From Massilia sp. (GTDB lineage Bacteria > Pseudomonadota > Gammaproteobacteria > Burkholderiales > Burkholderiaceae_D), in NCBI GenBank assembly GCA_025359245.1, contig JANYGW010000235.1:1-37570 (forward strand): a DNA stretch of 37,570 bases, given 5' to 3'. A program made the translations under genes and the position numbers. Numbering within the stretch: the stretch's first letter is position 1; each line of letters opens with the position of its first letter. Below the pieces are notes generated by a model that did no database searches, was not told where the DNA came from, and worked only from the letters and a program-made list of their open reading frames with translations. Below, piece by piece: positions 35,632 to 37,570 of this stretch.

Positions 35632-36597
35632 TCATAACCAGCCGGACTTCCTGAAGCGGTAGTACAGATAGCCGGACAGGCTGAACATGAAGGCCAGCGC
35701 GCACGGGTAGCCCCAGTGCGTCTTCAGTTCCGGCATGCCTTCGAAGTTCATGCCCCACACGCCGGCGAAGGCGGTAAACACGGCGAAAATCGCGGCCCAT
35801 GCGGCCAGCCGCTTGTTGACCTCGCCCTCATCGATGGTGACCATCGACAGGTTGACCTGGATCGCGGTACCGATGGTGTCGCGGATCGACTCGATCGAGC
35901 TGTTGATGCGCTGCAGGTGGTCATGCACGTCGCGGAAGTAATCCTGGGTATCCATGCAGAACATCGGCACCCGGCCGCCATGCAGCTTGCCCAGCGCATC
36001 GAGCATCGGCACCACCGCGTGGCGCAGCTGCAGCACCTTGCGCTTGAGCGCATACAGGCGTTCGATGCTGTCGCGCTGCGACCCCTTGATGAAGATCCGG
36101 TCCTCGATCTGTTCGAGTTCCGCTTCCAGCATTTCGACGACCGGGAAATAGCGGTCCACCACGGCATCCATCAGCGCGTACAGGACGAACGACGAGCCCA
36201 TCGTCAGCAGGTGCGGCTCGTGCTCGGCGCGCGCGCGCACGCCCAGGAAACCGAGGTTGACGTTGTTGCGCGCCGATAGCACGTAATTGTGGGCGACGAA
36301 GATATCCAGTTCGCCCTCGTGGATCTGGTCGCCGACCAGCTCCACCGTGCGCACGACGACGAACAGCGAATCGCCGTATTCCTCGATCTTGGGGCGCTGG
36401 TTGCCGCGCGCAGCATCTTCGACGGCCAGCTCGTGCAGGCCGAATTCTTCCTTCATCACGGCCAGCTCGCCCGCCTCCGGCTCGCGCAGGGCGACCCAGA
36501 CGAAACAGCCGGGGATCTCGATATAGTCGCTGATGGCCTCGACCGTGATGTCAGCGAGCTTCTTGCCCTCTTGGTAGGCAACGCAATTGATCAGCAT
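35632..36597 (-). CDS. corA: CorA family magnesium/divalent metal channel
   Basis: A 321-residue CorA protein, a pentameric inner-membrane channel for Mg2+ (also Co2+ and Ni2+). A cytoplasmic N-terminal domain (CFVWVALREPEAGELAVMKEEFGLHELAVED, RPKIEEYGDSLFVVVRT) precedes a long helix (about residues 150-260). Two C-terminal membrane segments follow: AAIFAVFTAFAGVWGMNF, with the signature GMN at residues 282-284, and YPCALAFMFSLSGYLYY. The tail RFRKSGWL is basic, as expected for the inside. The start at 36597 has GGAG 6 bases upstream. A terminator-like hairpin with six T lies just before that ribosome site (36609-36632), so leader control is possible, as is known for corA and mgtA in enterobacteria by other means. 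Confidence 0.95.
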   Translation of the reverse strand: MLINCVAYQEGKKLADITVEAISDYIEIPGCFVWVALREPEAGELAVMKEEFGLHELAVEDAARGNQRPKIEEYGDSLFVVVRTVELVGDQIHEGELDIFVAHNYVLSARNNVNLGFLGVRARAEHEPHLLTMGSSFVLYALMDAVVDRYFPVVEMLEAELEQIEDRIFIKGSQRDSIERLYALKRKVLQLRHAVVPMLDALGKLHGGRVPMFCMDTQDYFRDVHDHLQRINSSIESIRDTIGTAIQVNLSMVTIDEGEVNKRLAAWAAIFAVFTAFAGVWGMNFEGMPELKTHWGYPCALAFMFSLSGYLYYRFRKSGWL

Positions 36598-36608
36598 AAG
36601 ACTCCATG

Positions 36609-36632
36609 AAAAAAGCGCCGGCGCGCGCCAGC
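36609..36632 (-). promoter_or_regulatory. Terminator-like hairpin in the corA leader
   Basis: On the minus strand GCTGGC-GCGC-GCCGGC (six pairs, one G-U) is followed by GC and six T, ending 11 bases before the corA ATG. It could stop transcription before corA or hide the ribosome site. Confidence 0.5.
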
Positions 36633-36668
36633 TCGCAGCTTACACCAGCGCCGCAGCCGCTGCCCGCT

Positions 36669-36697
36669 TTGCCACTGTCGAGATTGCTGTTTATACT
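36669..36697 (+). promoter_or_regulatory. Promoter of the lipoprotein gene at 36747
   Basis: TTGCCA (36669-36674) and TATACT (36692-36697) are 17 bases apart, each one mismatch from the sigma-70 consensus. Transcription would start near 36704, about 43 bases before the ATG. Confidence 0.7.
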
Positions 36698-36714
36698 CAG
36701 TTTCGCGTGAAAAT

Positions 36715-36740
36715 AACTGACCACACAACTGACCACACAA
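36715..36740 (+). repeat. Perfect 12-bp tandem duplication in a 5' untranslated region
   Basis: ACTGACCACACA occurs twice in a row (36716-36727 and 36728-36739), just before the ribosome site AAGG of the lipoprotein gene. Confidence 0.85.
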
Positions 36741-36746
36741 GGCCTC

Positions 36747-37256
36747 ATGAACAAATTGCTCCTCGCCTTACTGTGCGCCGCGCTGGCCGCCTGCGCGACA
36801 CCATCATCACAACGGCTGGGCAGCATTGCCGCCACCCCGATCAACGACCTGAACCTGAACGACACGGCCATTCCACCCATCCTGGTGCTGGCCAAGGCGC
36901 AGCCGTATGCGACGCCGCCGGATTTGCGCTGCGCGCCCTTGCTGGCGGAACTGGCGTTATTTGACGCGGTGCTCGGCCCGGACCTGGATGCGCCGGAACC
37001 GGCCGTCGAAACGGGAACCGGGGCGCGCGCGGCCTCGGTGGTCGGCGATGCGGCGCTGGGGGCGGTCCAGCGCACGGTCGAGGGAGCGATCCCGCTGCGC
37101 GGCTGGCTGCGCAAACTGAGCGGCGCAGAACGCCGCTCGCGCGAAGTCGCCGCCGCGATCACGGCCGGATCGGTGCGGCGCGGCTTCCTCAAAGGCGTGG
37201 CCCTGGCGCGCGCCTGCGCCGTGGCGCCGGCCAGCACCGTGGCCGCGGCCGGCTAG
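36747..37256 (+). CDS. Predicted lipoprotein, function unknown
   Basis: A 169-residue protein beginning MNKLLLALLCAALAACATPS. This is a lipoprotein signal peptide with lipobox LAAC and the modified cysteine at residue 16. The mature part has a conserved-looking stretch (TPINDLNLNDTAIPPILVLAKAQPYATPP, shown in parts: NDLNLNDTAIPPIL and AKAQPYATPPDLRCAPL), then a Glu/Ala linker. An amphipathic region follows (VGDAALGAVQRTVEGAIPLRGWLRKLSG) that could lie on a membrane, and the C-terminus is basic (RRGFLKGVALARACAV). I do not recognise a characterised family. It is divergent from corA, convergent with ntrC (3 bases between the stops), and has a good promoter and AAGG as ribosome site. No terminator is visible in the gap to ntrC. 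Confidence 0.85.
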   Translation: MNKLLLALLCAALAACATPSSQRLGSIAATPINDLNLNDTAIPPILVLAKAQPYATPPDLRCAPLLAELALFDAVLGPDLDAPEPAVETGTGARAASVVGDAALGAVQRTVEGAIPLRGWLRKLSGAERRSREVAAAITAGSVRRGFLKGVALARACAVAPASTVAAAG

Positions 37257-37259
37257 CGC

Positions 37260-37570
37260 CTATTCGTCCTTGGCGCCGTCGATGCCCAGCTCGGCGATCT
37301 TGCGCGTGATCGTATTGCGCCCTATGCCGAGCCGCACCGCCGCATCGTTCTTGCGTCCGTGCGTGTGGCGCAGCGCGGTCTTGATCAGCGCCGACTCGAA
37401 CTGCCGTCCCAGCACATCCATGACCTCGGACTGGCCGGCCGCCAGCATGCCGGCCGCCTGCAGCTCGAGCAGCGCGACCCAGCCGTCGGCCGCGCCCAGC
37501 GCCGCCAGCGCGGCGGCCGGCGCCGCGGCCACCGGTTCGGCGCCGGCCAGCGCCACCGGGACCTCGACGC
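37260..37570 (-). CDS. ntrC: Nitrogen regulation protein NtrC, C-terminal part
   Basis: The last 103 or so residues of a sigma-54 activator; the rest lies beyond the right edge. The frame is open to the window end, so the internal GTG at 37556 is not a start. The end FESALIKTALRHTHGRKNDA and AVRLGIGRNTITRKIAELGI is a Fis-type helix-turn-helix. It matches the NtrC end in E. coli (LTTALRHTQGHKQEAARLLG, GRNTLTRKLKELG), which separates NtrC from other sigma-54 activators. The Ala-rich stretch before it is the linker after the AAA+ domain. NtrC, phosphorylated by NtrB, activates nitrogen-starvation genes such as glnA. The stop codon lies 3 bases from that of the converging lipoprotein gene. Confidence 0.88.
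   Translation of the reverse strand, partial: VEVPVALAGAEPVAAAPAAALAALGAADGWVALLELQAAGMLAAGQSEVMDVLGRQFESALIKTALRHTHGRKNDAAVRLGIGRNTITRKIAELGIDGAKDE

Noticed and set aside
1..37570. tRNA, rRNA, CRISPR, insertion sequence or prophage
   Set aside because: No cloverleaf-like segment, no regularly spaced repeats, and no transposase, integrase or phage protein was seen in any frame read.

Overview
The window looks like chromosomal DNA of a GC-rich betaproteobacterium. The best guess is Oxalobacteraceae, in the Massilia/Telluria/Duganella group. This rests on the closely packed GC-rich coding, the yhdP-nit-tldD and tkt-gap gene orders, the NtrC, GlnE and AroG protein sequences, and the many large TonB-dependent receptors (TBDRs). 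It is an inference from reading; no database search was run. No tRNA, rRNA, CRISPR array, phage or insertion sequence was seen.

Layout. Positions 1-2232 (minus strand) hold a peptide-type ABC importer: a periplasmic binding protein, then the start of its permease, which runs off the left edge. A small lipoprotein follows (2469-2696). Then comes the first of five TBDRs, called A to E here: A 2859-5684 (-), B 7760-10411 (+), C 24119-27016 (-), D 27854-30754 (+), E 32827-35565 (+). Between them lie housekeeping genes: aroG (first step of aromatic amino acid synthesis), the yhdP-nit-tldD operon (envelope AsmA-like protein, nitrilase-family amidase, TldD protease), glnE (control of glutamine synthetase), tkt-gap (central carbon metabolism), rsmE (16S rRNA methylation), a FAD-dependent oxidoreductase of the COG2509 type, corA (Mg2+ channel), a lipoprotein, and the C-terminal end of ntrC at the right edge.

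The receptors are single-gene units, mostly bounded by strong intrinsic terminators, and none sits next to a clear inner-membrane partner or regulator. By sequence A pairs with C and B pairs with E, while D stands alone. A, C, D and E have AT-rich upstream regions carrying repeated dyads and motifs that coding does not explain.

The most interesting signal is in front of aroG. A near-consensus promoter is followed by a 22-codon leader peptide containing Phe-Tyr-Phe, then an intrinsic terminator 35 bases before the aroG start. The leader carries a copy of one terminator arm, in the right place to form a competing antiterminator. This is a complete ribosome-mediated attenuator layout, predicted to tune DAHP synthase to the supply of charged tRNA-Phe and tRNA-Tyr. 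Other leads are a hairpin at the same distance from the start codons of TBDRs A and C, a 31-bp inverted repeat inside the nit-tldD junction, and a terminator-like hairpin in the corA leader.
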